Shown: positions 51,960 to 63,444, counted from the stretch's first letter. The stretch is 64,000 nt of DNA from Pseudomonas sp. J452 (GCF_024666525.1 NZ_CP088294.1:3162001-3226000), one strand, 5' to 3'. Numbers and translations: made by a program. Notes: generated from the letters alone by a model not told the origin.

Positions 51960-52883
51960 TCAGGCCCGCGCGGCGAGCAGCGCCTCGAGTTTTTCCTGGT
52001 CACGGGCGAACAGGCGAATGCCCTCGGCCAGTTTCTCGGTGGCCATGGCGTCTTCGTTGAGGGCCCAGCGGAAGCTGCTCTCGTCCAGGCTCTGGCGGGC
52101 TTCACCGCTGCCGGCATTGAGCAGACGCGGCAGCTCGCCCTGGTCATCGCTCAGTTGCTGCAGCAGGTCCGGGCTGATGGTCAGACGGTCGCAGCCGGCC
52201 AGCTGTTCGATCTGGCCGAGGTTGCGGAAGCTGGCGCCCATCACCACGGTTTTATAGCCGTTGGCCTTGTAGTACTGGTAGATGCGCGCCACCGACTGCA
52301 CGCCCGGATCTTCGGCGCCGACGAAGTCGCGGCCCTCGGCCTTCTTGTACCAGTCGTAGATGCGCCCGACGAAGGGCGAGATGAGGAATACCCCGGCCTC
52401 GGCGCAGGCCACCGCCTGGGCGAAGGAGAACAGCAGGGTCAGGTTGCATTGGATGCCGGCCTTTTCCAGCTGCTCGGCGGCGCGGATGCCTTCCCAGGTG
52501 GAGGCAATCTTGATCAGCACGCGCTCGCGGCCGATGCCGGCCTGGTCATACAGGCCGATGATGCGCTCGGCGCGGCGCAGGGTGGCCTGGGTGTCGAAGG
52601 ACAGGCGCGCGTCCACCTCGGTGGAGATGCGCCCGGGAATCACCTTGAGGATTTCCTGGCCGACGGCCACGCCGAAGCGATCGCAGGCCAGGCCCAGATC
52701 GCCTTGGCAGCCCGCTACAGCCTCATCCAGCAGGTGGGCGTAGCGCGGCAGCGCGGCGGCCTTGAGCAACAGGGACGGGTTGGTGGTGGCGTCCACCGGC
52801 TTGAGCCGGCTGATCGCGTCGAGGTCGCCGGTGTCGGCGACCACGGTGGTGTACAGCTTGAGTTGATCCAGCTTGGAAGTCAT
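51960..52883 (-). CDS. tal: Transaldolase
   Basis: 307 residues of the long (TalB-like) type. It transfers a dihydroxyacetone unit between sugar phosphates in the pentose phosphate pathway. The Schiff-base Lys125 lies in [25 protein letters not shown] and [16 protein letters not shown] are family motifs. It is monocistronic, with its start 76 bases downstream of the end of dusA. Confidence 0.95.
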   Translation of the reverse strand: MTSKLDQLKLYTTVVADTGDLDAISRLKPVDATTNPSLLLKAAALPRYAHLLDEAVAGCQGDLGLACDRFGVAVGQEILKVIPGRISTEVDARLSFDTQATLRRAERIIGLYDQAGIGRERVLIKIASTWEGIRAAEQLEKAGIQCNLTLLFSFAQAVACAEAGVFLISPFVGRIYDWYKKAEGRDFVGAEDPGVQSVARIYQYYKANGYKTVVMGASFRNLGQIEQLAGCDRLTISPDLLQQLSDDQGELPRLLNAGSGEARQSLDESSFRWALNEDAMATEKLAEGIRLFARDQEKLEALLAARA

Positions 52884-52959
52884 GACGAAACCCTGTCGTT
52901 ACAAGTGGCATGACCTTACCCGAGCGGCGAGTGCCGCTCAACGGTCTGGCTTGCAGGTT

Positions 52960-53967
52960 TCAGCGACCGGCGAGCAGTTCGCCGGCCTGATCGAGCAGGG
53001 CCAGTGGGTCCTTGACCTTGTGCACGTCCACCGAAAGCAGCTGGCGGAAGCGTCGTGCGCCGGGGAAACCCTGGGCCAGGCCCAGCACATGGCGGGTGAT
53101 GTGGTGCATCACGCCGCCGCCGGCAATGTGCTGCTCGATATACGGACGCATGCGCGCCAGCGCCTCGGCGCGGCTGATCACTGGGCCTGGCTGGCCGAAC
53201 AGCAACTGGTCGACCTGAGCCAGCAGGTAGGGGTTGTGATAGGCCTCGCGGCCAAGCATCACGCCGTCGAAAGTCTGCAGATGCTGCTGGCATTCCTCCA
53301 GGGTCTTGATCCCGCCGTTGAGGATGATCTCCAGCGCCGGGAAGTCCTGCTTGAGCTGCGCGGCGACCTCGTAGCGCAGCGGCGGCACTTCGCGGTTTTC
53401 CTTGGGTGACAGGCCTTCGAGAATGGCGATGCGCGCGTGCACGGTGAAGCTGGTGCAGCCGGCATCACGCACCGTGCCGACGAAGTCGCACAGCTCGGCA
53501 TAGCTGTCGCGGCCGTTGATGCCGATCCGGTGCTTGATCGTGACCGGGATGGACACCGCGTCCTGCATGGCCTTGACGCAGTCGGCCACCAGCTGCGGAT
53601 GGCCCATCAGGCAGGCGCCGATCATATTGTTCTGCACCCGGTCGCTGGGGCAGCCGACGTTCAGGTTGACCTCGTCGTAGCCATGCTGCTCGGCCAGCTT
53701 GGCGCAGGCCGCCAGCTCCGTCGGGTTGCTGCCGCCCAGCTGTAGGGCCAGCGGGTGCTCGCAGTTGTTGTAACGCAAAAAGCGCTCGGCCTCGCCATGC
53801 AGCAGGGCGCCGGTGGTGACCATCTCGGTGTACAGCAGGGCTTGGCTGGACAGCTGGCGCAGGAAGAAGCGGCAGTGACGGTCAGTCCAATCCATCATCG
53901 GCGCAACGGAGAAGCGGCGGGAGGGCTCGGCGCGTTGCGACACCGACGAGGTGGGGCTGTTGGGCAT
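52960..53967 (-). CDS. dusA: tRNA-dihydrouridine(20/20a) synthase DusA
   Basis: 335 residues from MPNSPTSSVSQRAEPSRRFSVAPMMDWTDRHCR; the next upstream in-frame ATG (54030) only adds a non-family stretch. FMN-dependent TIM barrel: catalytic Cys106 in NLNVGCPSDRVQNN, HRIGING and the LNGGIKT phosphate site. It reduces U20 in tRNA. The DusA-type sequence GACLMGHPQLVADCVKAM is present. It is upstream of tal on the same strand with a 76-bp gap. Confidence 0.95.
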   Translation of the reverse strand: MPNSPTSSVSQRAEPSRRFSVAPMMDWTDRHCRFFLRQLSSQALLYTEMVTTGALLHGEAERFLRYNNCEHPLALQLGGSNPTELAACAKLAEQHGYDEVNLNVGCPSDRVQNNMIGACLMGHPQLVADCVKAMQDAVSIPVTIKHRIGINGRDSYAELCDFVGTVRDAGCTSFTVHARIAILEGLSPKENREVPPLRYEVAAQLKQDFPALEIILNGGIKTLEECQQHLQTFDGVMLGREAYHNPYLLAQVDQLLFGQPGPVISRAEALARMRPYIEQHIAGGGVMHHITRHVLGLAQGFPGARRFRQLLSVDVHKVKDPLALLDQAGELLAGR

Positions 53968-54120
53968 AACGGAACCAGAGAAAATGCGAATAAAGGCTGC
54001 AGCTGCACGCCTGGAGCGAGCGCTGTGCATGCTCTAGTTTACCCCAGCCATCTATTGGTGGTTGCGATTGGCGTGGTTGGCTGGTCCTGGCCACTCCTGC
54101 GAGGTCATACGCTGGCAATG

Positions 54121-54148
54121 AAAAACGGCGCCAACAGGCGCCGTTTTC
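54121..54148. terminator. Terminator downstream of the oxidoreductase
   Basis: AAAAACGGCGCC-AACA-GGCGCCGTTTTC hairpin, 12 bases past the stop of the minus-strand gene at 54160, with T runs in both directions. Confidence 0.85.
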
Positions 54149-54159
54149 GTTGCGTCCGA

Positions 54160-55443
54160 TCAGATGCCGAACTTGTCACGCAGGGTGTAGTACCAGGCGC
54201 CGATGGCGCTGAATGGCACCTGGAACAGGCGACCACCCGGGAACGGGTAGTGCGGCAGGTCGGCGAAGGCGTCGAAGCGCTCGGCCTGGCCGCGCAGGGC
54301 CTCGGCCAGCACCTTGCCGGCCAGGTGGGTGTAGGTCACGCCGTGACCGCTGCAACCCTGCGAGTAATAGATGTTGTCGCCGATCCGGCCGACCTGCGGC
54401 AGGCGCGACAGGGTCAGCAGGAAGTTGCCGGTCCAGGCGTAGTCGATCTTCACGTCTTTGAGCTGCGGGAAGGCCTTGAGCATCTTCGGACGGATGATCG
54501 CCTCGATGTTCGCCGGATCGCGGGCACCGTAGACCACGCCGCCGCCGAAGATCAGGCGCTTGTCGCTGGTCAGGCGGTAGTAGTCGAGCAGGTAGTTGCA
54601 GTCTTCGACACAGTAGTCCTGCGGCAGCAGGCTCTTGGCCACGTCAGCGGCCAGCGGTTCGGTGGTGATGACCTGAGTGCCGCATGGCATCGACTTGGCC
54701 GACAGCTCCGGCAGCAGGTTGCCCAGATAGGCGTTGCCGGCAACCACCACGAACTTGGCTTTGACGCGGCCGTTCGGGGTGTGCACCACCGGGTTGGCGC
54801 CACGCTCGACGCGGATGGCTGGCGATTGTTCATGGATTACGCCGCCCAGCGACTCGACCGCAGCCGCTTCACCGAGGGCCAGGTTGAGCGGGTGGATATG
54901 GCCGCCACTCATGTCGAGCATGCCGCCCACGTAGCTGTCGCTGGCGACCACTTCGCGGATGCGCTTGGCGTCCATCAGTTCCAGCTGGGTGTGGCCGTAG
55001 CGCTCCCACAGTTTCTTCTGCGACTCCAGGTGCTTCATGTGCTTGGGCGTGTTGGCAGCGAACACGCCACCGTCCTTCAGGTCGCACTGGATGTTGTACT
55101 TGGCGATGCGCTCACGAATGATGCGGCCGCCTTCGAAAGCCATTTGCCCGAGCAGCTGTGCTTGCTTGGGGCCGACAGTGCGTTCGATCACGTCGATATC
55201 GCGGCTGTAGCTGTTGACGATCTGCCCGCCGTTACGCCCGGACGCGCCGAAGCCGACCTTGGCCGCTTCCAGTACGGTCACCTTGAAGCCGTTCTCCAGC
55301 AGGAACAGCGCAGTCGACAGACCGGTGTAGCCAGCGCCGATGATGCACACATCGGTTTCCGTCTCGCCTTGCAGTTCTGGGCGTGCAGGAACCGGATTGG
55401 CGGAGGCGGCGTAGTAGGACTGGGGGTAGGGGGTGTGCGTCAT
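54160..55443 (-). CDS. FAD-dependent amine oxidoreductase (PuuB/PauB-like)
   Basis: 427 residues. FAD motif GAGYTG at 36-41 after DVCI, GFGASGRNGGQIVNSYS next, and a C-terminal SQGCSGHGVTYTHLAGKVLAEAL flavin segment. This is the DAO family of gamma-glutamylputrescine oxidases, used in polyamine catabolism (PauB in P. aeruginosa). No other polyamine genes flank it, which suits the scattered pauB copies of pseudomonads. The substrate is inferred from family, not shown. Confidence 0.88.
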   Translation of the reverse strand: MTHTPYPQSYYAASANPVPARPELQGETETDVCIIGAGYTGLSTALFLLENGFKVTVLEAAKVGFGASGRNGGQIVNSYSRDIDVIERTVGPKQAQLLGQMAFEGGRIIRERIAKYNIQCDLKDGGVFAANTPKHMKHLESQKKLWERYGHTQLELMDAKRIREVVASDSYVGGMLDMSGGHIHPLNLALGEAAAVESLGGVIHEQSPAIRVERGANPVVHTPNGRVKAKFVVVAGNAYLGNLLPELSAKSMPCGTQVITTEPLAADVAKSLLPQDYCVEDCNYLLDYYRLTSDKRLIFGGGVVYGARDPANIEAIIRPKMLKAFPQLKDVKIDYAWTGNFLLTLSRLPQVGRIGDNIYYSQGCSGHGVTYTHLAGKVLAEALRGQAERFDAFADLPHYPFPGGRLFQVPFSAIGAWYYTLRDKFGI

Positions 55444-55585
55444 ATTGGAACCTTTGTTCTTTATTTTTTACGAATGAGGCGATGCTACTCGACTTGAAAA
55501 TGCCCGGCTAGCCTCTGTGCAAAATTTTTAACGCTTAGCTGTATAACAAAATAGTCACTTTTTCAGCCACTTAGCGAAAAAGGTG

Positions 55586-55613
55586 TTGACAGTCATGCGC
55601 TTATCCGTAAAAT
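55586..55613 (+). promoter_or_regulatory. Promoter of tRNA-Val
   Basis: TTGACA (55586-55591), 16-bp spacer, TAAAAT (55608-55613), GC-rich discriminator, and the tRNA 13 bases later. Confidence 0.85.
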
Positions 55614-55626
55614 GCGCGGCCATTGC

Positions 55627-55703
55627 AGGCACATAGCTCAGTTGGTTAGAGCACCACCTTGACATGGTGGGGGTCGTTGGTTCGAGTCCAATTGTGCCTA
55701 CCA
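55627..55703 (+). tRNA. tRNA-Val (GAC)
   Basis: 77-nt cloverleaf with encoded CCA. Acceptor AGGCACA pairs with TGTGCCT, anticodon GAC lies in CCTTGACATGG, and the T-arm is TTGGTTCGAGTCCAA. Confidence 0.97.
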
Positions 55704-55710
55704 AATCCGA

Positions 55711-55738
55711 AAGGGGTCGTTTATACGACCCCTTTTTT
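55711..55738 (+). terminator. Terminator of tRNA-Val
   Basis: AAGGGGTCGT pairs with ACGACCCCTT and is followed by TTTT, eight bases after the tRNA. Confidence 0.9.
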
Positions 55739-55926
55739 ATTGGCTGCTTGTCAGGGCTGCGGCTTTCTGAAAGCATCCGCGCTCTTACTTCCAGTGACTC
55801 TGGTTCGGTTCAGGTTGGCCCGCAAGGCTCCTGCCATCGTTAGGCAGGTATACCGCCGAATCGCTTCCTGGCTCATCCCAACCCACGTGACCTTTGGTAG
55901 GGGTCACCACTAGGAGAGGAGGCGCC

Positions 55927-57849
55927 ATGCCCATCATTACTCTTCCCGACGGCAGTCAGCGTTCGTTCGATCATCCGGTGTCCGTGCTTGAGGTCGCCCA
56001 GTCCATTGGTGCCGGCCTGGCCAAGGCCACCCTGGCCGGCAAGGTCAATGGCAAGCAGGTGGACGCCTGCGATGTGATCGACAGCGATGTCACCCTGCAA
56101 ATCATCACGCCGAAAGACGAAGAGGGGCTGGAGATCATCCGCCACTCCTGCGCGCACCTGGTTGGCCATGCGGTCAAGCAGCTGTACCCGGATGCCAAGA
56201 TGGTGATCGGGCCGGTCATCGAAGAAGGCTTCTATTACGACATCGCCATCGGTCGGCCTTTCACGCCGGAAGACATGGCGGCCATCGAGAAGCGCATGGC
56301 CGAGCTGATCGACAGGGACTACGACGTCATCAAGAAGATGACTCCGCGCGCCGAAGTCATCGAGCTGTTCCAGGCCCGTGGCGAGGAATACAAGCTGCGC
56401 CTGATCGAGGACATGCCGGACGAGCAGGCCATGGGCCTGTACTTCCACGAAGAATACGTCGACATGTGCCGTGGCCCGCACGTGCCGAACACGCGCTTTC
56501 TCAAGTCTTTCAAACTGACCAAGATTTCTGGTGCCTACTGGCGCGGCGACTCGAAGAACGAGCAGCTGCAGCGCGTGTATGGCACGGCCTGGGCGGACAA
56601 GAAGCAGCTGGCGGCCTATATCCAGCGCATCGAGGAAGCCGAGAAGCGCGATCACCGTCGCATCGGCAAGCAGCTGGACCTGTTCCACCTGCAGGAAGAA
56701 GCACCGGGCATGGTGTTCTGGCACCCGAACGGCTGGACCGTCTATCAGGTGCTGGAGCAGTACATGCGCCAGGTGCAGCGCGAGCACGGCTACGTCGAGG
56801 TGCGCACCCCGCAGGTAGTCGATCGTATTCTCTGGGAGCGTTCGGGGCACTGGTCCAACTACGCCGAGAACATGTTCACCACCAACTCGGAAAACCGCGA
56901 CTATGCGGTGAAACCGATGAACTGCCCGTGCCATGTGCAGATCTTCAATCAGGGCCTGAAGTCCTACCGCGACCTGCCGCTGCGCATGGCCGAGTTCGGT
57001 GCCTGCCACCGTAACGAGCCGTCTGGCGCGCTGCACGGCATCATGCGTGTGCGTGGCTTCACTCAGGACGATGCCCACATCTTCTGCACCGAAGATCAGG
57101 TGAAAAAGGAGGCAGCCGACTTCATCAAGCTGACTCTGCAGGTGTATTCCGACTTCGGTTTCTCCGATATCGCGATGAAACTGTCGACCCGCCCGGCCAA
57201 GCGCGTGGGATCCGACGAGCTGTGGGATCGCGCCGAAACGGCCCTGGCCGATGCGCTGAACGAGTCGGGTCTGGAGTGGGAATACCAGCCGGGCGAGGGT
57301 GCGTTCTACGGTCCGAAGATCGAGTTCACCCTGAAGGATTGCCTCGGTCGTAACTGGCAGTGCGGTACCCTGCAGTACGATCCGAACCTGCCGGAGCGCC
57401 TGGATGCCAGCTATATCGCCGAAGATAACAACCGTAAGCGTCCGGTGATGTTACACCGTGCGATCCTCGGTTCCTTCGAGCGCTTCATCGGCATGCTGAT
57501 CGAAAACTATGCTGGCGCCTTCCCGGCCTGGCTGGCGCCGACTCAGGCCGTGGTGATGAATATCACCGACAAGCAGGCCGATTTTGCCCTCGAAGTCGAA
57601 AAAACGCTCAATGAAAGCGGATTTCGTGCCAAGTCTGACTTGAGAAACGAGAAGATCGGCTTTAAAATCCGCGAGCATACTTTGCTCAAGGTTCCCTATC
57701 TCTTGGTTATTGGAGATCGGGAGGTTGAGACACGATCCGTTGCTGTGCGCACCCGCGAAGGCGTCGACCTGGGCTCCATGCCCCTCGAGCAATTCGCCGA
57801 TCAGCTCAAGCAAGCGGTTTCCCGGCGTTCGCGCCAAGATTCGGAGTAA
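55927..57849 (+). CDS. thrS: Threonyl-tRNA synthetase
   Basis: 640 residues from [17 protein letters not shown], with an AGGAGAGGAGG ribosome site. TGS domain 1-61, an editing domain with the [16 protein letters not shown] motif, class II core with AENMFTT and [12 protein letters not shown] (zinc Cys), [19 protein letters not shown], and the C-terminal anticodon domain. It charges tRNA-Thr. The intergenic 55740-55926 holds no other gene; in E. coli thrS mRNA is autoregulated through a leader resembling tRNA, which was not checked here. Followed directly by infC (the thrS stop overlaps the presumed infC start by a base). Confidence 0.97.
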   Translation: MPIITLPDGSQRSFDHPVSVLEVAQSIGAGLAKATLAGKVNGKQVDACDVIDSDVTLQIITPKDEEGLEIIRHSCAHLVGHAVKQLYPDAKMVIGPVIEEGFYYDIAIGRPFTPEDMAAIEKRMAELIDRDYDVIKKMTPRAEVIELFQARGEEYKLRLIEDMPDEQAMGLYFHEEYVDMCRGPHVPNTRFLKSFKLTKISGAYWRGDSKNEQLQRVYGTAWADKKQLAAYIQRIEEAEKRDHRRIGKQLDLFHLQEEAPGMVFWHPNGWTVYQVLEQYMRQVQREHGYVEVRTPQVVDRILWERSGHWSNYAENMFTTNSENRDYAVKPMNCPCHVQIFNQGLKSYRDLPLRMAEFGACHRNEPSGALHGIMRVRGFTQDDAHIFCTEDQVKKEAADFIKLTLQVYSDFGFSDIAMKLSTRPAKRVGSDELWDRAETALADALNESGLEWEYQPGEGAFYGPKIEFTLKDCLGRNWQCGTLQYDPNLPERLDASYIAEDNNRKRPVMLHRAILGSFERFIGMLIENYAGAFPAWLAPTQAVVMNITDKQADFALEVEKTLNESGFRAKSDLRNEKIGFKIREHTLLKVPYLLVIGDREVETRSVAVRTREGVDLGSMPLEQFADQLKQAVSRRSRQDSE

Positions 57850-58400
57850 TCATTATTAAGCGTGAAATGAGACAAGATAAACGAGCTGCACCTAAAGCAC
57901 CGATCAACGAGAATATCTCGGCCCGCGAGGTTCGGTTAATTGGTGCTGATGGCGAGCAGATTGGCATCGTCTCGATTGATGAAGCGTTGCGAGTGGCTGA
58001 TGAGGCCAAACTCGATCTGGTCGAAATTTCTGCCGACGCGGTTCCGCCGGTTTGCCGAGTGATGGACTACGGCAAGTCGATCTTCGAGAAGAAGAAGCAG
58101 GTTGCCGCGGCGAAGAAGAACCAGAAGCAGATTCAGGTTAAAGAAATCAAGTTTCGTCCAGGGACGGAAGAAGGGGATTACCAGGTAAAACTACGCAACC
58201 TGGTACGTTTCCTTAGTGATGGGGATAAGGCCAAGGTATCGCTTCGATTCCGCGGTCGAGAGATGGCCCACCAGGAGCTGGGCATGGAGCTGTTGAAGCG
58301 GGTTGAAAATGACCTGCTTGAATACGGCGCCGTTGAGCAGCATCCAAAGATGGAAGGACGCCAACTGATCATGGTCATCGCCCCCAAAAAGAAGAAGTAA
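57849..58400 (+). CDS. infC: Translation initiation factor IF-3, non-ATG start
   Basis: The first ATG (57867, [12 protein letters not shown], 177 residues) is internal to the family. The normal protein begins six codons earlier at an ATC-ATT-ATT run (57849-57857) behind GGAG (57843-57846), giving about 183 residues. I annotated 57849; an ATT at 57852 is equally plausible. IF-3 signatures [39 protein letters not shown] and [10 protein letters not shown] are intact. Rare AUU/AUC starts let IF-3 repress its own translation, as known for E. coli infC. Confidence 0.93.
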   Translation: MIIKREMRQDKRAAPKAPINENISAREVRLIGADGEQIGIVSIDEALRVADEAKLDLVEISADAVPPVCRVMDYGKSIFEKKKQVAAAKKNQKQIQVKEIKFRPGTEEGDYQVKLRNLVRFLSDGDKAKVSLRFRGREMAHQELGMELLKRVENDLLEYGAVEQHPKMEGRQLIMVIAPKKKK

Positions 58401-58460
58401 CCACCAGGGCACGGCAGGCCTTGCGGTTATGTTTATCAACTGAATGCGGAGTATCCGAAC

Positions 58461-58655
58461 ATGCCAAAGATGAAAACTAAGAGTGGTGCAGCCAAGCGTT
58501 TTCTCAAAACCGCTACTGGCTTCAAGCACAAGCACGCTTTCAAGAGTCACATCCTGACCAAGATGTCCACTAAGCGTAAGCGTCACCTGCGCGGTAGCAC
58601 CATGGTGCATCCGTCCGACGTTGCAAAAGTGGCGCGCATGCTGCGCGTTCGTTAA
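58461..58655 (+). CDS. rpmI: 50S ribosomal protein L35
   Basis: 64 residues, [20 protein letters not shown]..., strongly basic, with the L35 signature [17 protein letters not shown]. Third in thrS-infC-rpmI-rplT; the gap to infC is 60 bases. In E. coli, L20 represses this operon by binding a leader structure upstream of rpmI; the equivalent interval here (58401-58460) is short and not clearly folded. Confidence 0.97.
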   Translation: MPKMKTKSGAAKRFLKTATGFKHKHAFKSHILTKMSTKRKRHLRGSTMVHPSDVAKVARMLRVR

Positions 58656-58680
58656 TCGGTCAAGATAGAGGAAATTACTC

Positions 58681-59037
58681 ATGGCTCGTGTTAAGCGTGG
58701 CGTTATCGCTCGTGCTCGTCACAAAAAAATCCTGAAACTCGCTAAAGGCTACTACGGCGCTCGTTCGCGCGTGTTCCGTGTTGCCAAGCAGGCTGTGATC
58801 AAGGCAGGCCAATACGCCTACCGCGACCGCCGTCAGCGGAAGCGTCAGTTCCGCGCTCTGTGGATCGCTCGTATCAACGCTGGTGCTCGTGTTAACGGTC
58901 TGTCCTACAGCCGTTTCATCGCTGGCCTGAAAAAAGCGTCCATCGAGATCGACCGCAAGGTTCTGGCCGATCTGGCAGTGAACGAAAAAGCGGCGTTTGC
59001 TGCGATTGTCGAGAAAGCTAAGGCCGTTCTGGCTTAA
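58681..59037 (+). CDS. rplT: 50S ribosomal protein L20
   Basis: 118 residues: [30 protein letters not shown], then [24 protein letters not shown], the L20 RNA-binding sequence, which also acts as repressor of the rpmI-rplT operon in E. coli. It lies 25 bases after rpmI and ends before two hairpins. Confidence 0.97.
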   Translation: MARVKRGVIARARHKKILKLAKGYYGARSRVFRVAKQAVIKAGQYAYRDRRQRKRQFRALWIARINAGARVNGLSYSRFIAGLKKASIEIDRKVLADLAVNEKAAFAAIVEKAKAVLA

Positions 59038-59049
59038 GTCCCCGACAAT

Positions 59050-60148
<1,099 letters not shown>

Positions 60149-60190
60149 GCCACATGACCCGTTTCGAATGCGTTCAGGAGAACAGACAGT

Positions 60191-62569
60191 ATGAAATTCA
60201 GTGAACAGTGGCTGCGCAGCTGGGTCAATCCGGTGGTCTCGCGTGACGAGCTGGTGGCCCGCCTGTCCATGGTTGGCCTCGAAGTAGACAGCGTTACCCC
60301 GGCTGCCGGCGAGTTCAGCGGCATCGTGATTGGCGAAATCCTCAGCACCGAGCAGCATCCGGATGCCGACAAGCTGCGCGTGTGCCAGGTCAGCAATGGC
60401 AGCGAGAGCTTCCAGGTAGTCTGCGGTGCGCCGAATGCGCGCCCAGGCATCAAGATTCCATTCGCCATGATCGGCGCCGAGCTGCCGGGCGACTTCAAGA
60501 TCAAGAAGGCCAAGCTGCGCGGCGTCGAATCCAACGGCATGCTCTGCTCGGCTTCCGAGCTGCAGATCAACGACGACAACAGCGGCCTGATGGAGCTGGC
60601 GGCTGATGCGCCGGTCGGCGGCAACATCCGTGATTACCTTGGTCTGGATGACGCCAGCATCGAGCTGGGCCTGACGCCTAACCGTGGTGACTGCCTGTCC
60701 CTGGCTGGTCTGGCCCGTGAAGTGGGGGCGATCTACGCCGCTCAGGTTGCTCCGGTGGTCATTGCCCCGGTTGCTCCGGTGCATGACGAAGTGCGTCCGG
60801 TTGAAGTGCTGGCGCCCAAGGCCTGCCCGCGCTACCTGGGTCGTGTCATCCGCAATGTCGACCTGTCCAAGCCGACTCCGCTGTGGATGGTCGAGCGCCT
60901 GCGCCGTTCCGATATCCGCAGCATTGATGCGGCGGTGGATATCACCAACTACGTGATGCTCGAGCTGGGTCAGCCGATGCACGCCTTCGATCTCGCCGAG
61001 ATCAATGGCGGCATCCGTGTGCGCATGGCGGAAGAGGGCGAGAAGCTGGTTCTGCTGGATGGCCAGGAAGTCAGCCTGCGTGCTGATACTCTGGTGATCG
61101 CCGACCATCAGCGCGCCCTGGCCATCGCCGGCGTGATGGGTGGCGAGCACAGTGGCGTGAGCGCCAAGACCCGCGATCTGTTCCTCGAAAGCGCGTTTTT
61201 CGACACCATCGCCCTGGCCGGCAAGGCCCGTTCCTATGGCCTGCACACCGACTCCTCGCACCGCTTCGAGCGTGGCGTGGATTCGCAGCTGGCGCGCCAG
61301 GCCATCGAGCGCGCTACGGCGCTGTTGCTGGAAATCGTCGGTGGCGAGGCCGGTCCGGTCATCGAAGCCGTGAGCCAGGCCGATCTGCCACAGGTCGCGC
61401 CGATCACCCTGCGTGCCGAGCGCATCGACCAGATGCTGGGCCTGCAGATGGATGCCGCGGAAGTCGAGCGTCTGCTCATTGCCCTGGGGCTGAGCGTATC
61501 GGCACAAGGCGCAGGCGTCTGGCAGGTCGGCGTGCCCAGCCATCGGTTCGATATCAGCCTGGAAGTGGACCTGATCGAAGAGCTGGGTCGCCTGTATGGC
61601 TACAACCGTCTGCCGGTGCGCTACCCGCAGGCGCGTCTGGCGCCGCAGGCCAAGAGCGAAGCGCGCGCCGAGCTGGCGACCCTGCGTCGTCTGCTGGTGG
61701 CGCGTGGTTATCAGGAAGCGATCACCTATAGCTTCATTGATCCCAAGCTGTTCGCCCTGTTCAATCCGGGTGTCGAGCCACTGCAACTGGCCAATCCGAT
61801 CTCCGCCGATATGGCCGCCATGCGCTCCTCGCTGTGGCCGGGCCTGGTCAAGGCGCTGCAACACAACCTCAATCGTCAGCAATCGCGCGTGCGTCTGTTC
61901 GAAAGCGGTCTGCGCTTCGTCGGTCAGCTCGAAGGGCTGAAGCAGGAAGCCATGCTAGCCGGTGTGCTTACTGGCAGCCGCTTGCCGGAAGGTTGGGCGC
62001 ATGGTCGTGACGATGTCGATTTCTACGATCTGAAGGCCGATGTCGAGGCGCTGCTGGGTTCCGCAGGTTCGTCGCTGGAGTTCAGTTTCGCGCCTGGCGA
62101 GCATGCTGCGCTGCATCCGGGGCAGACCGCGCGCATCGAGCGTGATGGCCGCCTGGTTGGCTTCATCGGTGCGCTGCATCCGGAGCTGGCCAAGACTTTG
62201 GGCATCGATCAGCCAGTCTATCTGTTCGAGCTGGTGCTGGCCGAAGTTGCCCAGGGGCGCATGCCGAAGTTCAGCGAACTGTCGCGCTTCCCCGAGGTGC
62301 GTCGTGACCTGGCTTTGCTGGCCGATCGTGAGCTACCGGCCGAGTCGGTACTGGCCTGTATCCGCGAAGCGGCGGGCGAGTACCTGACGGATCTCAGGCT
62401 GTTTGACGTGTATCACGGTAAAGGTATTGATCCGCATAGAAAAAGCCTGGCCGTCGGCTTGACCTGGCAGCATCCATCGCGCACTCTTAATGACGATGAG
62501 GTGAATACCACAACGCAAAATATCCTCACCTCGCTGGAAGAAAGGTTCAACGCCACGTTAAGGAAGTAG
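60191..62569 (+). CDS. pheT: Phenylalanyl-tRNA synthetase beta subunit
   Basis: 792 residues. EMAP-like tRNA-binding fold at 39-150 (EHPDADKLRVCQV; KIKKAKLRGVESNGMLCS), B3/B4 editing domain (RYLGRVIRNVDLS, DIRSIDAAVDITNYVMLELGQPMHAFDL), B5, and the C-terminal anticodon-like FDX-ACB domain ending in SLEERFNATLRK. It supplies editing and tRNA recognition to PheS. 42 bases separate it from pheS, and four from ihfA. Confidence 0.97.
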   Translation: MKFSEQWLRSWVNPVVSRDELVARLSMVGLEVDSVTPAAGEFSGIVIGEILSTEQHPDADKLRVCQVSNGSESFQVVCGAPNARPGIKIPFAMIGAELPGDFKIKKAKLRGVESNGMLCSASELQINDDNSGLMELAADAPVGGNIRDYLGLDDASIELGLTPNRGDCLSLAGLAREVGAIYAAQVAPVVIAPVAPVHDEVRPVEVLAPKACPRYLGRVIRNVDLSKPTPLWMVERLRRSDIRSIDAAVDITNYVMLELGQPMHAFDLAEINGGIRVRMAEEGEKLVLLDGQEVSLRADTLVIADHQRALAIAGVMGGEHSGVSAKTRDLFLESAFFDTIALAGKARSYGLHTDSSHRFERGVDSQLARQAIERATALLLEIVGGEAGPVIEAVSQADLPQVAPITLRAERIDQMLGLQMDAAEVERLLIALGLSVSAQGAGVWQVGVPSHRFDISLEVDLIEELGRLYGYNRLPVRYPQARLAPQAKSEARAELATLRRLLVARGYQEAITYSFIDPKLFALFNPGVEPLQLANPISADMAAMRSSLWPGLVKALQHNLNRQQSRVRLFESGLRFVGQLEGLKQEAMLAGVLTGSRLPEGWAHGRDDVDFYDLKADVEALLGSAGSSLEFSFAPGEHAALHPGQTARIERDGRLVGFIGALHPELAKTLGIDQPVYLFELVLAEVAQGRMPKFSELSRFPEVRRDLALLADRELPAESVLACIREAAGEYLTDLRLFDVYHGKGIDPHRKSLAVGLTWQHPSRTLNDDEVNTTTQNILTSLEERFNATLRK

Positions 62570-62572
62570 CGT

Positions 62573-62875
62573 ATGGGGGCTCTGACGAAAGCTGAGATGG
62601 CGGAACGTCTGTATGAAGAGCTTGGCCTGAATAAACGGGAAGCCAAGGAACTGGTCGAACTGTTTTTTGAAGAGATCCGCCACGCGCTGGAGGATAACGA
62701 GCAGGTCAAGCTGTCCGGTTTCGGCAACTTTGACCTGCGCGACAAGCGCCAGCGTCCGGGTCGCAATCCAAAAACAGGCGAAGAAATCCCAATCACGGCT
62801 CGCCGTGTTGTCACCTTTCGTCCCGGCCAGAAACTGAAGGCCAGAGTTGAGGCATATGCTGGAACCAAGTCATAA
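62573..62875 (+). CDS. ihfA: Integration host factor alpha subunit
   Basis: 100 residues: [27 protein letters not shown], the beta-arm [27 protein letters not shown] with the intercalating Pro, and a basic tail. It pairs with IhfB to bend DNA at recombination, replication and promoter sites. It overlaps the downstream MerR gene by 20 nt, so translation is coupled. IHF could act at the neighbouring integrase attachment site, an inference. Confidence 0.97.
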   Translation: MGALTKAEMAERLYEELGLNKREAKELVELFFEEIRHALEDNEQVKLSGFGNFDLRDKRQRPGRNPKTGEEIPITARRVVTFRPGQKLKARVEAYAGTKS

Positions 62876-63212
62876 CGACGAGCTGCCGCCCATCCCTGGC
62901 AAACGCTACTTCACCATCGGTGAGGTAAGTGATCTGTGCGCGGTAAAGCCGCATGTGCTGCGTTACTGGGAGCAGGAATTTCCCCAGCTCAACCCGGTCA
63001 AGCGCCGTGGAAACCGTCGTTATTATCAGCGCCAGGATGTGCTGATGATTCGGCAAATCCGCGCCTTGTTGTATGACCAGGGCTTCACCATCGGCGGTGC
63101 GCGTCAGCGCTTGTCGGGCGATGAAGCCAAGGATGATACGACCCAGTACAAGCAGATGATCCGGCAGATGATCGTCGAGCTGGAAGATGTCTTGCAGGTC
63201 TTGCGTAAATAA
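62856..63212 (+). CDS. MerR-family transcriptional regulator
   Basis: 118 residues from [15 protein letters not shown]. An N-terminal MerR helix-turn-helix ([31 protein letters not shown]) is followed by [33 protein letters not shown] and a short helix instead of a metal-binding domain. No Cys pattern for metals is seen. It is conserved after ihfA in proteobacteria, as I recall it; its target genes are unknown to me. It starts inside ihfA. Confidence 0.92.
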   Translation: MLEPSHNDELPPIPGKRYFTIGEVSDLCAVKPHVLRYWEQEFPQLNPVKRRGNRRYYQRQDVLMIRQIRALLYDQGFTIGGARQRLSGDEAKDDTTQYKQMIRQMIVELEDVLQVLRK

Positions 63213-63229
63213 CCTGCTCAAGAAAAAGC

Positions 63230-63258
63230 TTCCAGAATTCAAAAGCTTATTGTAAGAT
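63230..63258 (+). promoter_or_regulatory. Likely promoter of tRNA-Pro
   Basis: TTCCAG (63230-63235) with a 17-bp spacer and TAAGAT (63253-63258), 37 bases before the tRNA. The -35 matches only three of six consensus positions, so the call is moderate. Confidence 0.5.
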
Positions 63259-63295
63259 CCGTCCGCTTTCGAAATTCGGGAGCAGCTGTAAAAGT

Positions 63296-63372
63296 CGGGG
63301 CGTAGCGCAGCCCGGTAGCGCACTTGCATGGGGTGCAAGGGGTCGAGTGTTCGAATCACTCCGTCCCGACCA
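63296..63372 (+). tRNA. tRNA-Pro (GGG), integration target
   Basis: 77-nt cloverleaf with CCA. Acceptor CGGGGCG pairs with CGTCCCG, anticodon GGG lies in GCATGGGGTGC, and the T-arm is GTGTTCGAATCAC. Its 3' end is adjacent to a tyrosine integrase, so the T-arm/acceptor part (roughly 63340-63372) is the likely attB core. Confidence 0.97.
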
Positions 63373-63388
63373 AATAACTCCACGACTT

Positions 63389-63417
63389 AGGCCAGTTCAG
63401 AGATGAGCTGGCCTTTT
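63389..63417 (+). terminator. Terminator of tRNA-Pro
   Basis: AGGCCAG (63389-63395) pairs with CTGGCCT (63408-63414), with trailing T residues. Confidence 0.8.
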
Positions 63418-63444
63418 TCGTTTCAGGGACTTTTGCGGGACTTT

